NCBI GenBank assembly: GCA_018402135.1
Contig: JAGYJF010000003.1
Span: 372,001 to 436,000, forward strand
DNA: 64,000 bases
DNA from: Flavobacteriaceae bacterium
Lineage (GTDB): Bacteria > Bacteroidota > Bacteroidia > Flavobacteriales > Flavobacteriaceae
Direction of reading: 5' to 3'
Positions 15,736 through 25,905 of this stretch are shown here, in pieces. A program made the translations under genes and the position numbers. Positions within the stretch are counted from its first letter, which is position 1. Each line of letters begins with the position of its first letter. The notes beneath the pieces are model-generated. The model was not told the origin of the DNA, did no database searches, and saw only the letters and a program-made list of their open reading frames with translations.

Positions 15736-15942
15736 TTAAGCGGTTAACTTAGTTATTTGGTCAAATGAAAATGAAGAAACTTCAGTTTGTTTGGTAGCAT
15801 GCTCAATGGTGATGGCAACCAAATTCCCCTTAACGTCCAAATCTATAATGGTATTCTCGTTGATGTCCTTAGTCTCAACAACTTCACTGTTACTAAACGT
15901 CACCAGAAGTGTATCTGTGTCTTTAAAATAAGTAACTTTCAT
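15736..15942 (-). CDS. DUF2283-like small protein
   Basis: The 68-residue protein begins MKVTYFKDTDTLLVTFSN and continues with NTIIDLDVKGNLVAITIEHA, the compact beta-sheet pattern of DUF2283. Its ATG overlaps the stop of the upstream gene by four bases, so the two are coupled. DUF2283 proteins often sit beside DUF4258 proteins in bacteria. Some annotators treat such pairs as possible toxin-antitoxin modules, but function is unproven. Confidence 0.7.
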   Translation of the reverse strand: MKVTYFKDTDTLLVTFSNSEVVETKDINENTIIDLDVKGNLVAITIEHATKQTEVSSFSFDQITKLTA

Positions 15943-16181
15943 AAACTTTCAATTTTGAAATTTCGATCGAAAAAAGCATTGTGAATGGTTTTTTCGTCTT
16001 CTAAAACAATAATACGCAAATATTTGTTTACTTCTTCAATGTAGGCCCATCTTCTGATACGACCATCAATTTGTATATGTTCAAAAATTGGTGAATAGAA
16101 TGCCTTTTCAATCCATTCCATTTTTATATGTTTTCTATCACTTCTGCTTCGGGTAAATTTAAAGTATTCTGTGAAATTCAT
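15939..16181 (-). CDS. DUF4258-like small protein, partner of the DUF2283 protein
   Basis: I chose the ATG at 16181 (MNFTEYFKFTRSRSDRKHI, 80 residues) over an upstream ATG at 16238, because the family begins near 'F...R...HI' and the extra N-terminal residues look like translated intergenic DNA. The sequence RSDRKHIKMEWIEKAFYSP, IDGRIRRWAYIEE and KTIHNAFFDRNFK follows the DUF4258 layout: a basic N-terminal motif, then beta strands ending in AFFDR. In a toxin-antitoxin reading it would be the toxin (inference). Confidence 0.6.
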   Translation of the reverse strand: MNFTEYFKFTRSRSDRKHIKMEWIEKAFYSPIFEHIQIDGRIRRWAYIEEVNKYLRIIVLEDEKTIHNAFFDRNFKIESL

Positions 16182-16356
16182 AAAAAATGGATTTTTATAA
16201 TAATTCCTAAAAGCTAAGTTAATATTTATTAAATACATATCCTATAAAATTTGATTCACTTAAAAAACTCATGCGCTTAGCTGCCACAAACACCATATCA
16301 GAATTAAAGCTACTGATTAATAAAATTTTCACTTCAATAAATCTGATCAAACTCAT

Positions 16357-16391
16357 TGCCCAAAAGTTATTTTTTTAATAACTTTTGGGCA
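16357..16391 (+). promoter_or_regulatory. perfect 15-bp hairpin ending on the sdhA start codon
   Basis: The left arm TGCCCAAAAGTTATT (16357-16371), a five-T loop and the right arm AATAACTTTTGGGCA (16377-16391) pair perfectly. The last base of the right arm is the A of the sdhA ATG. In an mRNA this would bury the start region. It could instead be a terminator or repeat placed by chance, although a start codon directly at its foot is unusual. Confidence 0.75.
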
Positions 16392-18307
16392 TGTTAAATT
16401 CCAGAATTCCGGCCGGTGCATTAGAAGAAAAATGGACCAACTATAAAAATAGGGCCAAGCTTATTAATCCCGCCAACCGCAGGCGCTACAAGATTATTGT
16501 AGTGGGCACCGGTTTGGCAGGTGCTTCATCGGCAGCTAGTTTTGCTGAACTCGGGTTTAATGTAGAAGTTTTTACATTTCACGACTCGGCACGTCGTGCC
16601 CATTCGGTGGCTGCGCAAGGTGGCGTGAATGCCGCCAAAGATTATCAAAACGACGGCGATAGCGTTTGGCGTATGTTTTACGACACGCTTAAAGGCGGCG
16701 ATTTTAGAGCGCGCGAAGCCAATGTGTATCGCCTGGCTGAATGTAGCATGGAATTGATAGACCAGGCCGTGGCCCAGGGTGTACCGTTTGCCAGAGAATA
16801 CAGTGGCTACTTGAGTAATCGCTCGTTTGGTGGCGTACAGGTTAGCAGAACTTTTTATGCGCGCGGTCAGACAGGACAACAATTGTTGCTCGGCGCGTAT
16901 CAAGCCTTGATGCGACAAAATGCACAAGACAACCTTACTTTACATACTCGGCACGAAATGTTGGATGTGATTACCATTGGCGGAAAGGCCAAAGGTATTA
17001 CGGTACGTAATTTAGACACTGGAGACATCACCTCTCATGCCTGCGATGCCCTCGTCATAGCTTCGGGGGGCTACGGAAAAATATACTATTTAAGCACACT
17101 GGCTATGAACTGTAATGCCACGGCTATTTGGCGTGCTCATACCAAAGGTGCCTTGATGGCTGCACCAAGTTGGACACAATTTCACCCAACATCCTTACCG
17201 CAATTAGGCGATCATCAAAGCAAACTCACCTTAATGAGTGAATCGTTGCGAAACGATGGACGTATTTGGGTTCCTAAAAAACCCAATGATACACGAAACC
17301 CTAACGAGATACCAGAAAATGAGCGCGATTATTATCTGGAGCGACGTTATCCGGCTTTTGGAAATCTGGCGCCCAGAGACATTTCATCTCGTGCTGCCAA
17401 AGAACGAATTGACGCCGGTTGTGGCGTTGGTCCCATGAAAAATGCGGTTTATTTAGATTTTAAACATGCCATTGGACGCCTTGGAAAAGAAGTCATTGCG
17501 CAACGCTACGGCAATTTGTTCACCATGTATCAAAAAATAACAGGCATGGATGCCTACCAAGAACCGATGATGATTGCGCCTGCAGCTCATTTTAGCATGG
17601 GCGGACTTTGGGTTGATTACCGATTGATGAGCAATTTACACGGATTGTTTGTATTGGGTGAAGCCAATTTTTCAGATCATGGCGCTAATAGATTAGGTGC
17701 CAACAGTTTGCTTCAAGCGTGTGTAGACGGGTATTTTATTGCACCCAGAACAGTAATGGATTTTTTAGCTGAAGAAACTCCCGAAGCTTTAAATGCTTCG
17801 GACAGTTTTGAACAAGCAGCAAAGGCATCAAAAGATGAGGTCGAGAAAAAACTAAATGCCTTGCTCAATATTAAAGGGACAACAACAGCCGAAGAATTTC
17901 ACAAACAATTAGGGCGAATTCTGTATACCAAATGTGGTTTATCCAGAAATGGCAAGGATATGGCAGCGGCGAAATCTGAGCTTTTAGAACTTCAACAAAC
18001 ATTTTATAAAGACCTACTGGTTCCGGGAACTGAAAAAGACATCAATTTTGAATTGGAAAAAGCCTTTCGCGTTGCCGATTATTTAGAAATGGCACTGTTA
18101 ATTGTAGAAGATGCCTTGCAGCGAGAAGAATCTTGCGGCGCTCATTTTAGAGAAGAATACCAAACCCCCGATGGCGAGGCTCTACGCAACGACAACGACT
18201 TTTGCTTTGTAAGCGCCTGGAAATATTTAGGAGACAATAAATACCAACTACACAAAGAACACTTAAACTTTGAGTTTGTGGAATTGCAAACCAGAAGTTA
18301 TAAATAG
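16391..18307 (+). CDS. sdhA: succinate dehydrogenase / fumarate reductase flavoprotein subunit
   Basis: The 638-residue protein (ATG at 16391; an in-frame TTG two codons earlier is less likely) has the FAD dinucleotide fold [12 protein letters not shown] and the covalent-FAD histidine in RRAHS (His71). It also has the substrate-binding regions QFHPTSLPQ and SESLRNDGR, the active-site [13 protein letters not shown] area, and [13 protein letters not shown]. It oxidises succinate or reduces fumarate with the iron-sulfur subunit encoded seven bases later. Bacteroidota usually have a cytochrome b gene (sdhC) directly upstream. Here a DUF4258/DUF2283 pair precedes it instead, so this may be a second copy or a rearranged locus. 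Confidence 0.93.
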   Translation: MLNSRIPAGALEEKWTNYKNRAKLINPANRRRYKIIVVGTGLAGASSAASFAELGFNVEVFTFHDSARRAHSVAAQGGVNAAKDYQNDGDSVWRMFYDTLKGGDFRAREANVYRLAECSMELIDQAVAQGVPFAREYSGYLSNRSFGGVQVSRTFYARGQTGQQLLLGAYQALMRQNAQDNLTLHTRHEMLDVITIGGKAKGITVRNLDTGDITSHACDALVIASGGYGKIYYLSTLAMNCNATAIWRAHTKGALMAAPSWTQFHPTSLPQLGDHQSKLTLMSESLRNDGRIWVPKKPNDTRNPNEIPENERDYYLERRYPAFGNLAPRDISSRAAKERIDAGCGVGPMKNAVYLDFKHAIGRLGKEVIAQRYGNLFTMYQKITGMDAYQEPMMIAPAAHFSMGGLWVDYRLMSNLHGLFVLGEANFSDHGANRLGANSLLQACVDGYFIAPRTVMDFLAEETPEALNASDSFEQAAKASKDEVEKKLNALLNIKGTTTAEEFHKQLGRILYTKCGLSRNGKDMAAAKSELLELQQTFYKDLLVPGTEKDINFELEKAFRVADYLEMALLIVEDALQREESCGAHFREEYQTPDGEALRNDNDFCFVSAWKYLGDNKYQLHKEHLNFEFVELQTRSYK

Positions 18308-18314
18308 AAAAAAC

Positions 18315-19052
18315 ATGAAATTAACCCTACATATCTGGCGACAAACCGGTAACAAGGACAAAGGAACATTTGAAACGCATCATTTAGACGACTTATCGCC
18401 CGACATGTCTGTACCTGAAATGCTGGATCATCTCAATATTCAAATTATCAAGTCGGGTGGCGATCCGGTGGCTTTTGAAAGCGACTGCCGCGAAGGTATT
18501 TGCGGACAATGTGGTTTTGTCATCAACGGCCATATCCACAGTCCCGAAAGTCACACCACCACCTGCCAAACACACCTGCGCAGTTTTAAGGACGGCGAAA
18601 CACTGCACATTGAACCCTTTAGAGCCAAAGCATTTCCAATCAAAAAAGATTTAATGATAGATCGCTCAGCATTAGACCGCATCATAGAAAGTGGTGGTTA
18701 CATTGGCGTTAATACCGGTCAGGCAAACGAAGCCAACAGCACGCTGATTAATCACGATTTAGCCGAAAAAGCCTTTGATGCTGCCGCCTGCATAGGTTGT
18801 GGAGCCTGTGTAGCCACCTGTAAAAATGCCAGCGCCATGTTGTTTACTTCGGCTAAAATGAATCATTTATCCATGTTACCACAAGGCGCACCCGAAGCAG
18901 CACAGCGTGTAAAAAACATGATTGTGCAAATGGATGCTGAAGGTTTTGGTTCTTGTACCTTTACCGGTGCCTGCGAAGTGGTTTGCCCGCAAAGTATTTC
19001 AGTTTTTAATATTACTGAGATGAATGGGCGTTGGTTATGGTCGAGTAAATAG
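18315..19052 (+). CDS. sdhB: succinate dehydrogenase / fumarate reductase iron-sulfur subunit
   Basis: I start the gene at the ATG at 18315 (MKLTLHIWRQ, 245 residues), seven bases after sdhA; an upstream in-frame start would overlap sdhA. Cys58, Cys63, Cys66 and Cys84 (DCREGICGQCGF...TTTC) bind the [2Fe-2S] cluster. CIGCGACVATC (159-169) and CTFTGACEVVCP hold the [4Fe-4S] and [3Fe-4S] clusters. It passes electrons between SdhA and a membrane quinone-reactive subunit that is not encoded nearby. Its 3' 410 bases recur at 34659-35068. Confidence 0.93.
   Translation: MKLTLHIWRQTGNKDKGTFETHHLDDLSPDMSVPEMLDHLNIQIIKSGGDPVAFESDCREGICGQCGFVINGHIHSPESHTTTCQTHLRSFKDGETLHIEPFRAKAFPIKKDLMIDRSALDRIIESGGYIGVNTGQANEANSTLINHDLAEKAFDAAACIGCGACVATCKNASAMLFTSAKMNHLSMLPQGAPEAAQRVKNMIVQMDAEGFGSCTFTGACEVVCPQSISVFNITEMNGRWLWSSK
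18631..19040 (+). repeat. left copy of a 410-bp direct repeat (sdhB 3' half)
   Basis: These 410 bases align without gaps to 34659-35068, with about 39 mismatches counted by eye and an identical stretch of about 50 bases near the right end. Both copies are in the same orientation and bracket the 19.3-34.3 kb gene block. Confidence 0.9.
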
Positions 19053-19358
19053 TATTTATGAAGATTCTATAATTTTGTGAGCATATTTTTTACAATTGCA
19101 TTGAAATCAGACATTTTTTTATGTTTGCTAATGTACTAACCCAACAACCAATTTTAATCGATTAAGATAATTTGCTATTGTGAATTTTAAGTTTAGAATT
19201 TGATGTTCGGCATTGTGGTTGTTGCCCTTTTTGAACTTCTACGTCCTTATCAATTTTTATTAATTCTTATACAGATGAGATGATGTCTTCAATAAGTTCA
19301 ATCGCATGCCCTAAGTAATTTTAAAATTTAAGGTGTTTCGATTAAGGTTACTGATTAA
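19053..19358. other. 306-bp intergenic region, no gene recognised
   Basis: AT-rich. There is a short open stretch on the minus strand (GHAIELIEDIISSV around 19270-19310) and another around 19195-19260, but stops break them. They could be remains of an older gene. No convincing promoter, repeat or RNA was seen. Confidence 0.4.
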
Positions 19359-20879
19359 TTACAATTCAAACCAATTTGAAATAATTTCCCTTTCTGTATT
19401 AAAAGAACTTTTATGAATAAATTCATTCTTAATTCTATCGTATTCATAATCCGCCTTCCAAACAGGAAAATTTTTTGCAACTGCTTCGATAGCTGTACAA
19501 ATAAATTCAATTTCTTGATTAGTCATTGTTGGGTGAACAGACAGACGTATCCATCCCGGACGCTCCATTAAACAACCTGCTACTATTTTTTGTTCTATCG
19601 ATTTTGACGTGGACTCATCAACGTTTAGCAAATAATGCCCATAAGTACCAGCGCAAGAACAACCACCTCTGGTTTGTATTCCAAAACGATCATTTAACAA
19701 TTTTACGACTAGATTATAATGCACATTTTCTATAAAAAATGAAAACACCCCTAATCGTTCGGTATGGTTCGGTGCTAATAAATTTAAGTTTTTGATTTTT
19801 GATAATCTATCAAAAACGATAGCATTCAACTCGTGCTCCCTATTTAATATATTTTGAACGCCCATTTGCTCTTTTAACTTAATAGAAAGTGCTGTTTTTA
19901 TAACTTGTAAAAATCCTGGAGTACCGCCATCTTCGCGCGTTTCTATATCGTCTATATAGTCATGGTCTCCCCATGGATTTGTATAAGTTACTGTTCCGCC
20001 ACCCGGGTTATCAGGAACTAAATTTTTATATAGCTTTTTATTAAAAATCAACACACCAGAAGTGCCTGGACCGCCTAAAAACTTATGTGGGGAGAAAGTT
20101 ATGGCATCTAAATATTCGTCTTCATGATCTGGATGCATATCTATATTAATATAGGGTGCTGAACATGCAAAATCTACAAAGCATAATCCATTATTATGAT
20201 GCATTATTTTAGCTATGGCATGATAAGGTGTGCTAATACCCGTAACGTTAGAACAGCCAGTTATGGCAGCTATTTTAATAGGTACATGATTATACGCTTC
20301 TAGCAGAGACTTCAAACTTTCTAAACAAGGTAAACCATCATTATTTGCCGGAATAATTTTAACCTGTGCTATGGTTTCTAACCATGAGGTTTGATTAGAA
20401 TGATGCTCCATGTGGGTGATAAAAATAATAGGTCGTTTTTCTTTAGGAACTTGTATATGTTCCTTTAGGTTTTCATTGAGTTTAATCCCTAAAATACGCT
20501 GAAATTTATTTATGGCCCCAGTCATGCCTGTTCCTACTGTAATTAGTATATCATCATTAGCTGCGTTAACGTGCTTTTTAATAACAGCTCTTGCATCGTG
20601 ATAGGCATGTGTCATTACACTTCCTGTTATAGAAGTTTCAGTATGGGTATTGGCTACATAAGGTCCTATATCATTTAAAAGTTTAGATTCTATTGGAAAA
20701 TATAATCGCCCACTAGCGATCCAATCTGCATAAATAATTTTCTTAACGCCGTATGGTGAAATAAAGGTTTTATTTAACCCTACAATATGTTCTCTAAATG
20801 GCGCAAAATAGCGTTCAAGACTTGATTTTTCGATTTTAATCGAATCTACTTCTTCGCAGCAATTTCTAATTTTGCTCAT
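19359..20879 (-). CDS. class-V PLP-dependent aminotransferase / cysteine-desulfurase-like enzyme
   Basis: The 506-residue protein has the fold type I signatures of class-V aminotransferases: THMEHHSNQTSW (residues 155-166), VDFACSAPY with the PLP-binding Asp, and SPHKFLGGPGTSG, where Lys266 forms the Schiff base. A double-cysteine loop, TRGGCSCAGTYGH (Cys407, Cys409), falls where cysteine desulfurases and selenocysteine lyases keep the catalytic cysteine. Sulfur removal from a cysteine-type compound is therefore plausible but not proven. It lies 23 bases downstream of the dsbD stop and is probably co-transcribed with it. There is no signal peptide. Confidence 0.8.
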   Translation of the reverse strand: MSKIRNCCEEVDSIKIEKSSLERYFAPFREHIVGLNKTFISPYGVKKIIYADWIASGRLYFPIESKLLNDIGPYVANTHTETSITGSVMTHAYHDARAVIKKHVNAANDDILITVGTGMTGAINKFQRILGIKLNENLKEHIQVPKEKRPIIFITHMEHHSNQTSWLETIAQVKIIPANNDGLPCLESLKSLLEAYNHVPIKIAAITGCSNVTGISTPYHAIAKIMHHNNGLCFVDFACSAPYINIDMHPDHEDEYLDAITFSPHKFLGGPGTSGVLIFNKKLYKNLVPDNPGGGTVTYTNPWGDHDYIDDIETREDGGTPGFLQVIKTALSIKLKEQMGVQNILNREHELNAIVFDRLSKIKNLNLLAPNHTERLGVFSFFIENVHYNLVVKLLNDRFGIQTRGGCSCAGTYGHYLLNVDESTSKSIEQKIVAGCLMERPGWIRLSVHPTMTNQEIEFICTAIEAVAKNFPVWKADYEYDRIKNEFIHKSSFNTEREIISNWFEL

Positions 20880-20902
20880 ATTATTTTAGTTCAAAATTAC
20901 TT

Positions 20903-22990
20903 TTAATTAAATTTTAAGATTCCTGCTTGTAACCAATTATAATAATCATCAACATTAGGCATATAGCCAATTGGGGCAATAAGAGTTTCTTCATTATGAT
21001 CCATTAACACGTAAAATGGTTGTGAATTGGATTTATACTTTATGGTTTGTAACTCACTCCATTTCTGTCCAATATATTTTAATTGTTTTCCGGGCTTTAA
21101 TTTAGACTTGGTAATTTCATGAGGTTCTAAAGGGCGTTTATCGTCCACATACAATGAAATTAACACCACATCATTTTTAAGTGTGTTTAAAACTTTTGGC
21201 TTTGGCCAAACATTTTGCTCCATTTTTCTGCAGTTAACACAGGCCCAACCTGTAAAATCTATCAGCACCGGTTTGCCAACTGTTTTAGCATAAGCCAAGC
21301 CCTTGTCATAATCATTAAATGCTAAAATATCATGTGGTGCTAATAAATGAGCTCCATCTGGTAAACTTTCGGTTATATTTAATGTTGTACCCAAATTTCC
21401 TTGTTTACTGAACCCTACGCCATAAGGCGATTCGCTGTACTCCAGTGGTGGTGGGAAGGCGCTTATTAAATTTAATGGTGCGCCCCAAAGCCCAGGAATC
21501 ATATATACAGTAAATGATGATACAATTAATGCTACACTCAATCTGCCTACAGAAATATGTGTTACAGGGGAATCGTGTGGTAATTGAATTTTACCAAACA
21601 AATAAAATGCTAAGGTTCCAAAAATAGCTATCCAAATGGCCAAAAACACTTCACGTTCTAACAGATGTGCCTGCAAGACTAAATCAGCTTGCGATAAAAA
21701 CTTGAATGCTAATGCCAATTCCAGAAAGCCCAGCACAACTTTCACCGTGTTTAACCAACCTCCAGATTTTGGCAGTGAATTTAACCATCCTGGAAAGGCT
21801 GCAAACAAGGCAAATGGTAATGCAATTGCTAATGAAAAACCTAACATGCCAATAATGGGTGCTAATCCACCTTTAGATGCCGCTTCTACCAACAAGGTTC
21901 CAACGATTGGCCCGGTGCACGAAAAAGATACAACAGCCAAGGCTAGTGCCATAAAAAAGATGCCAATAATACCACCTCTATTAGTTTGCGAATCTACTTT
22001 ATTTGCCCAACTATTGGGTAACATAATTTCGAAAGCTCCTAGAAACGATACTGCGAAAAACACTAATAGTAAAAAGAAAATTATATTAAACCACACGTTT
22101 GTGGCGAGCGCATTTAGAGCATCGGCACCAAAAATCCCCGTTACAGCTGTGCCTAACAAAACATATATAACAATGATACTTACCCCATAAATAACAGCAT
22201 TTTTTATGCCGATGGCTTTGGTTTTGCTTTGTTTGGTAAAAAAACTTACCGTCATAGGAATCATGGGAAATACACATGGCGTTAATAAAGCAGCAAACCC
22301 CGACAAAAAAGCTATAAAAAAAATACTCCAAAGCCCTTTTTTAGGCTCACTCGGAGTTGCCAATGTGTCTTGTTGTATATCTTTCGAAATTAAAGCTTGT
22401 AAGCTATTCTTTTCAACTTCGTTGGTATTATTTTCTGACGATTGAAAAAGTAAATCATCATCTTTTACAGGCGTTGCAGCTTCGATTAAAGTATCTAAAA
22501 CAATTGGTTGCTTTTCGATATTTTTTGGTATAACCTTTTCATTTTTTGGTAAATTGAAACTTAAATCTACTTCTGTTGGCGGAAGGCATCTTGAATCATC
22601 GCAAACCATAAATTCAACTATGGCATTTACTACAGTTTCTTCTATCAGTAATTGGATAGTTTGTTCAAAAACCGCCGTATTATCAAAGAATTTAATTTTC
22701 ATCATGAAAACAGGATCTTCAACAATAGATCCTTCTTCTTCAACAGTTTTTCCAACCAGATTAAAACTATTTTTCTCGTTATTATAACTAAATGTTGTTG
22801 GAATTGGTCCGTCTTCCGGTACATCCTGTGAATATAAATGCCAGCCTTTTTCTATAGTGGCAGTTGAAATAAGTTTAAATTCGTTGTCTGCTATTTTTTT
22901 TACAGATGTTGACCATTTTACGGGCTCTAAAATTTGAGCATTTACAAACATCCCGAAGAATAATCCTAAAATTATAATAATTTTTTTCAT
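20903..22990 (-). CDS. dsbD: DsbD-type thiol:disulfide interchange protein
   Basis: This 695-residue membrane protein has three parts. A signal peptide and periplasmic alpha domain carry a Cys pair in [11 protein letters not shown] central eight-helix domain has [16 protein letters not shown] and [14 protein letters not shown], each with a transmembrane cysteine. A C-terminal thioredoxin-like gamma domain carries CVNC in [14 protein letters not shown]. It carries electrons from cytoplasmic thioredoxin to periplasmic partners, such as the TlpA-type lipoprotein encoded upstream at 25902. A strong terminator lies between its start and the M16 gene, so it probably has its own promoter in the 131-bp gap. 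Confidence 0.92.
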   Translation of the reverse strand: MKKIIIILGLFFGMFVNAQILEPVKWSTSVKKIADNEFKLISTATIEKGWHLYSQDVPEDGPIPTTFSYNNEKNSFNLVGKTVEEEGSIVEDPVFMMKIKFFDNTAVFEQTIQLLIEETVVNAIVEFMVCDDSRCLPPTEVDLSFNLPKNEKVIPKNIEKQPIVLDTLIEAATPVKDDDLLFQSSENNTNEVEKNSLQALISKDIQQDTLATPSEPKKGLWSIFFIAFLSGFAALLTPCVFPMIPMTVSFFTKQSKTKAIGIKNAVIYGVSIIVIYVLLGTAVTGIFGADALNALATNVWFNIIFFLLLVFFAVSFLGAFEIMLPNSWANKVDSQTNRGGIIGIFFMALALAVVSFSCTGPIVGTLLVEAASKGGLAPIIGMLGFSLAIALPFALFAAFPGWLNSLPKSGGWLNTVKVVLGFLELALAFKFLSQADLVLQAHLLEREVFLAIWIAIFGTLAFYLFGKIQLPHDSPVTHISVGRLSVALIVSSFTVYMIPGLWGAPLNLISAFPPPLEYSESPYGVGFSKQGNLGTTLNITESLPDGAHLLAPHDILAFNDYDKGLAYAKTVGKPVLIDFTGWACVNCRKMEQNVWPKPKVLNTLKNDVVLISLYVDDKRPLEPHEITKSKLKPGKQLKYIGQKWSELQTIKYKSNSQPFYVLMDHNEETLIAPIGYMPNVDDYYNWLQAGILKFN

Positions 22991-22998
22991 AATAATTT

Positions 22999-23037
22999 TT
23001 AAAAAAAAAGAGCTGCTATTTATTTAGCAGCTCTTTT
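22999..23037 (-). terminator. rho-independent terminator of the SusCD-TlpA-M16 operon
   Basis: Twelve-bp perfect arms, AAAAGAGCTGCT (23006-23017) and AGCAGCTCTTTT (23026-23037), with an 8-base loop. On the minus strand the hairpin runs into nine T. It lies 85 bases past the M16 stop codon. Confidence 0.9.
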
Positions 23038-23121
23038 GCTACATCTTTCATTTTTTTGATGACTAATTCAAAATCAATGTTTATTGAAAAACGTGCACAG
23101 GAAAGATGAAAAGATGATTGA

Positions 23122-25905
23122 TTAGTTTAAAGGTTCGCTGTTTTCATCTAGTGAACCAGACTTTATAATGATTAATTTATCTGGATTAATATATCTTTTA
23201 ATAGCTGCATTTACCTGCCCTAAAGTCACTGCCTCAACATCACTAGTATACTGGTCAATATAACTGGGTTCTAATCCAATTTCGATAAAACTTAAAATTG
23301 TACTTGCTAGGCCACTTGTTGTTGACAGCCCTACTTTAAAACTACCTGTTAAGTTCGCTTTTTTAACGGCTAATTCTTCTTCTGTAATACCTTCATTTAC
23401 CCATTTTCTAATCTCTTCCATAGTAGCGTCTAATCCTTTTTGAAAAAGTTTAGGGTTAAATGACGCCTTAATAGCTAAATTACCTCCGGAATGGGGATGC
23501 GTACTGTTAGATGCGCTTATGCTATAAGTAAGACCATCTCTATCTCTTACTGTTTGCATAAGCCTTCCAGAAAAACCACCACCTAAAATACTGGTACCGA
23601 TGTAAAAAGGAAGATAGTCATTATCTCTTTTCATTAAGCCTGTATATTGTCCTATTAGCAATGTAGCACTTGGCTTGTTTGGAATCGTAATAACCTTTGT
23701 TAAAGGAGATAATGACACTAGCGGTTTTGAGGCTAATATTGGCGTATCAATACCGCTGTTCCAATCTCCAAAAGCGTTATTCAATGCTTGGTATAGGTTA
23801 TTTGAATCTACATCACCTACTGCAACAAGTTGCATCCCTGTAGTTCCAAAATAGACTTGATGAAAAGATTTTAATTCATCTAAAGTTAGGCTTTCCAACT
23901 CTTTAATAGATGTTTCTATATCGGTTAAATAATTCGGATGATTTTGCGGATAAATGGCGTTTGATAGGGCAATTGATGCTTGCGTATCAGGGTTGGTTAA
24001 TTGCTGTTTAAGATTATTTATGTTTTGTTGGACTAGTAATTTAAATTCTTCTGAATCAAATGAAGGGTATCTTAACTCTTCGGCCAATAAGTCAATTACT
24101 ATTTGCAAATCTTTGCTAAGACATTTAAAATTAATAAAAACATCATCTTTTCTTGCGCTTACTCTTAAATTCACCCCTAATTTTTCTAATTTTTGAGAAA
24201 TTTGAAACTTGTCGTTTTTAGTGGTGCCTTTACTAAGCATTTGAGTAGTTAAAGTTGGCACTTGGTTATTTCCGTTGGTATTAAAATAACTTCCGATTGA
24301 AAAACTTGCTATGACATTGATAAAATCTTTCGCCGCTGTTTTTGCAACAACTACGTCAATATTTGAAACTGTTTTACGCGTAAACTTTTCACTAGTATCG
24401 TTTAGCGACGATGAATTGTATATCGACATTGTCTCTAACAAAGCCGATGTGTTAACAATATCTTTCTCGGCATCTCTATTAGGTGTTCGAAAATAAAGCG
24501 CTCCATCGTCTTCCATTAAAAAATTACTTGCCTCATTTTCTGTTTGTTTTTTATTGCCTAATTCTTTTGAAATAAGATATCCTGTAGTGCTTTGCTCTTC
24601 TACTAAATAAGTATTGGCTACTCTTATGACATCTGCAGGCGTTACACTGCTCAACCTTTTAATGCCATTAATATAATCTGTCCAATCTCCAGCAGCTATG
24701 GCTTCATTTAACTGGCTTGATATAACTGCAGAACCATCTCTTGACAAAATTGATTGCGCATTTAATTTTGCAACAATCCGGTCTACATCATCTTGCTTGA
24801 CGCCTTCTAATTTTACTTTTTCAATTACCTCTAATAATTGGTTGTTGATTTCATCGTGGTTTTTATTTGGAGAAAAACCTAAGGTAACTGAGAACAAGCC
24901 TAACTCTTTAAAGTTACTTGGCCTGGCCGAACCATATAAAGCTATACCCGTATCGATAAAAGTTTTACTTAATACCGATGATGTGCCGCTTCCCATAATT
25001 TCACCCAACACTTGCAATGCCGGTAAATCTTCATGCATTCTGCCAGGAATTTTATAACCTATAGACACTAGACTTTGCTGTCCGGGTTTCTTAATTACAA
25101 CCCTTCTTGGTCCCAATTGATCAGGCTCCTCGGTATAGGGTACCGGAATAGCGTGGGGTGCTTTACTTATTTTTCCAAAATATTTATCAATTAGATTAAA
25201 AACATTTTGTTTTTCGAAATCGCCAATAATGGTTAGAGTGGCGTTGTTTGGCCAGTAATACGTATTATAAAAGTCTTGTAGCACTTCTATTGGCATGTTT
25301 TCTATATCTGAACGCCAACCTATTGTATTATGATGATAAGGGTGCGCCATATATGCCGTAGCCCACATTTCTTTACTTAATAATGCAGATGGGTTGTTCT
25401 CGCCTCGCTCAAACTCATTGCGTACCACTGTCATTTCTGCATCTTTATCTTCCTTTAGCAACAAAGAATTGCGCATTCTATCTGACTCTATGTGTAATGC
25501 CAGCTCAATTTTATCGCTTGGAATCGTCTCATAATAGTTAGTTCTGTCATACCATGTAGTTGCATTCATACGTGCCCCTATACCTTGAAGCACATTAAAG
25601 ATGGCATTACCATTTGCTTTATTAAACGTTGGTGTTCCTTTGAAATTTAAATGTTCTAATAAATGGGCAGAACCCGTATTTCCAGATACCTCGTTTTTTG
25701 ATCCTACATTGTAAACTATTTGAACAGTTACAACAGGAGCAGCACTATCTCTAAACAACAATACGCTCATATCGTTTTGTAAATAACGATATTCTTCAAT
25801 CCCCTCTAATTCTTTGACCTTAGCGAATTTTGAAGCAGTATCTTGACTATAACAAAGACTAACGCAAAAACATAAGGTTAAGACAGTTAACAATTGCTTT
25901 TTCAT
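23122..25905 (-). CDS. M16 family zinc metallopeptidase (pitrilysin/insulinase type), exported
   Basis: This 927-residue protein has a signal peptide (cleavage near CYSQD, residue 21). The N-terminal M16 domain carries the inverted zinc motif HLLEH (81-85) with a downstream glutamate in VVRNEFERGEN. The second half is an M16 domain without HxxEH (SFSIGSYFNTNGNNQ onward), the usual inactive partner that closes the chamber. It would degrade short peptides in the periplasm. Its ATG overlaps the TlpA-type gene by four bases (ATGA), placing it in the operon with SusC and SusD-like proteins and suggesting peptide import. Confidence 0.9.
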   Translation of the reverse strand: MKKQLLTVLTLCFCVSLCYSQDTASKFAKVKELEGIEEYRYLQNDMSVLLFRDSAAPVVTVQIVYNVGSKNEVSGNTGSAHLLEHLNFKGTPTFNKANGNAIFNVLQGIGARMNATTWYDRTNYYETIPSDKIELALHIESDRMRNSLLLKEDKDAEMTVVRNEFERGENNPSALLSKEMWATAYMAHPYHHNTIGWRSDIENMPIEVLQDFYNTYYWPNNATLTIIGDFEKQNVFNLIDKYFGKISKAPHAIPVPYTEEPDQLGPRRVVIKKPGQQSLVSIGYKIPGRMHEDLPALQVLGEIMGSGTSSVLSKTFIDTGIALYGSARPSNFKELGLFSVTLGFSPNKNHDEINNQLLEVIEKVKLEGVKQDDVDRIVAKLNAQSILSRDGSAVISSQLNEAIAAGDWTDYINGIKRLSSVTPADVIRVANTYLVEEQSTTGYLISKELGNKKQTENEASNFLMEDDGALYFRTPNRDAEKDIVNTSALLETMSIYNSSSLNDTSEKFTRKTVSNIDVVVAKTAAKDFINVIASFSIGSYFNTNGNNQVPTLTTQMLSKGTTKNDKFQISQKLEKLGVNLRVSARKDDVFINFKCLSKDLQIVIDLLAEELRYPSFDSEEFKLLVQQNINNLKQQLTNPDTQASIALSNAIYPQNHPNYLTDIETSIKELESLTLDELKSFHQVYFGTTGMQLVAVGDVDSNNLYQALNNAFGDWNSGIDTPILASKPLVSLSPLTKVITIPNKPSATLLIGQYTGLMKRDNDYLPFYIGTSILGGGFSGRLMQTVRDRDGLTYSISASNSTHPHSGGNLAIKASFNPKLFQKGLDATMEEIRKWVNEGITEEELAVKKANLTGSFKVGLSTTSGLASTILSFIEIGLEPSYIDQYTSDVEAVTLGQVNAAIKRYINPDKLIIIKSGSLDENSEPLN

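Noticed and set aside
15939-16238. Longer 99-residue start of the DUF4258-like gene
   Set aside because: The first 19 residues are unlike the family, and the ATG at 16181 fits the domain boundary.
19053-19358. Remains of a gene beside the sdhB copy
   Set aside because: Short minus-strand stretches look coding but are broken by stops and match no family I can name, so I list the region only as intergenic.
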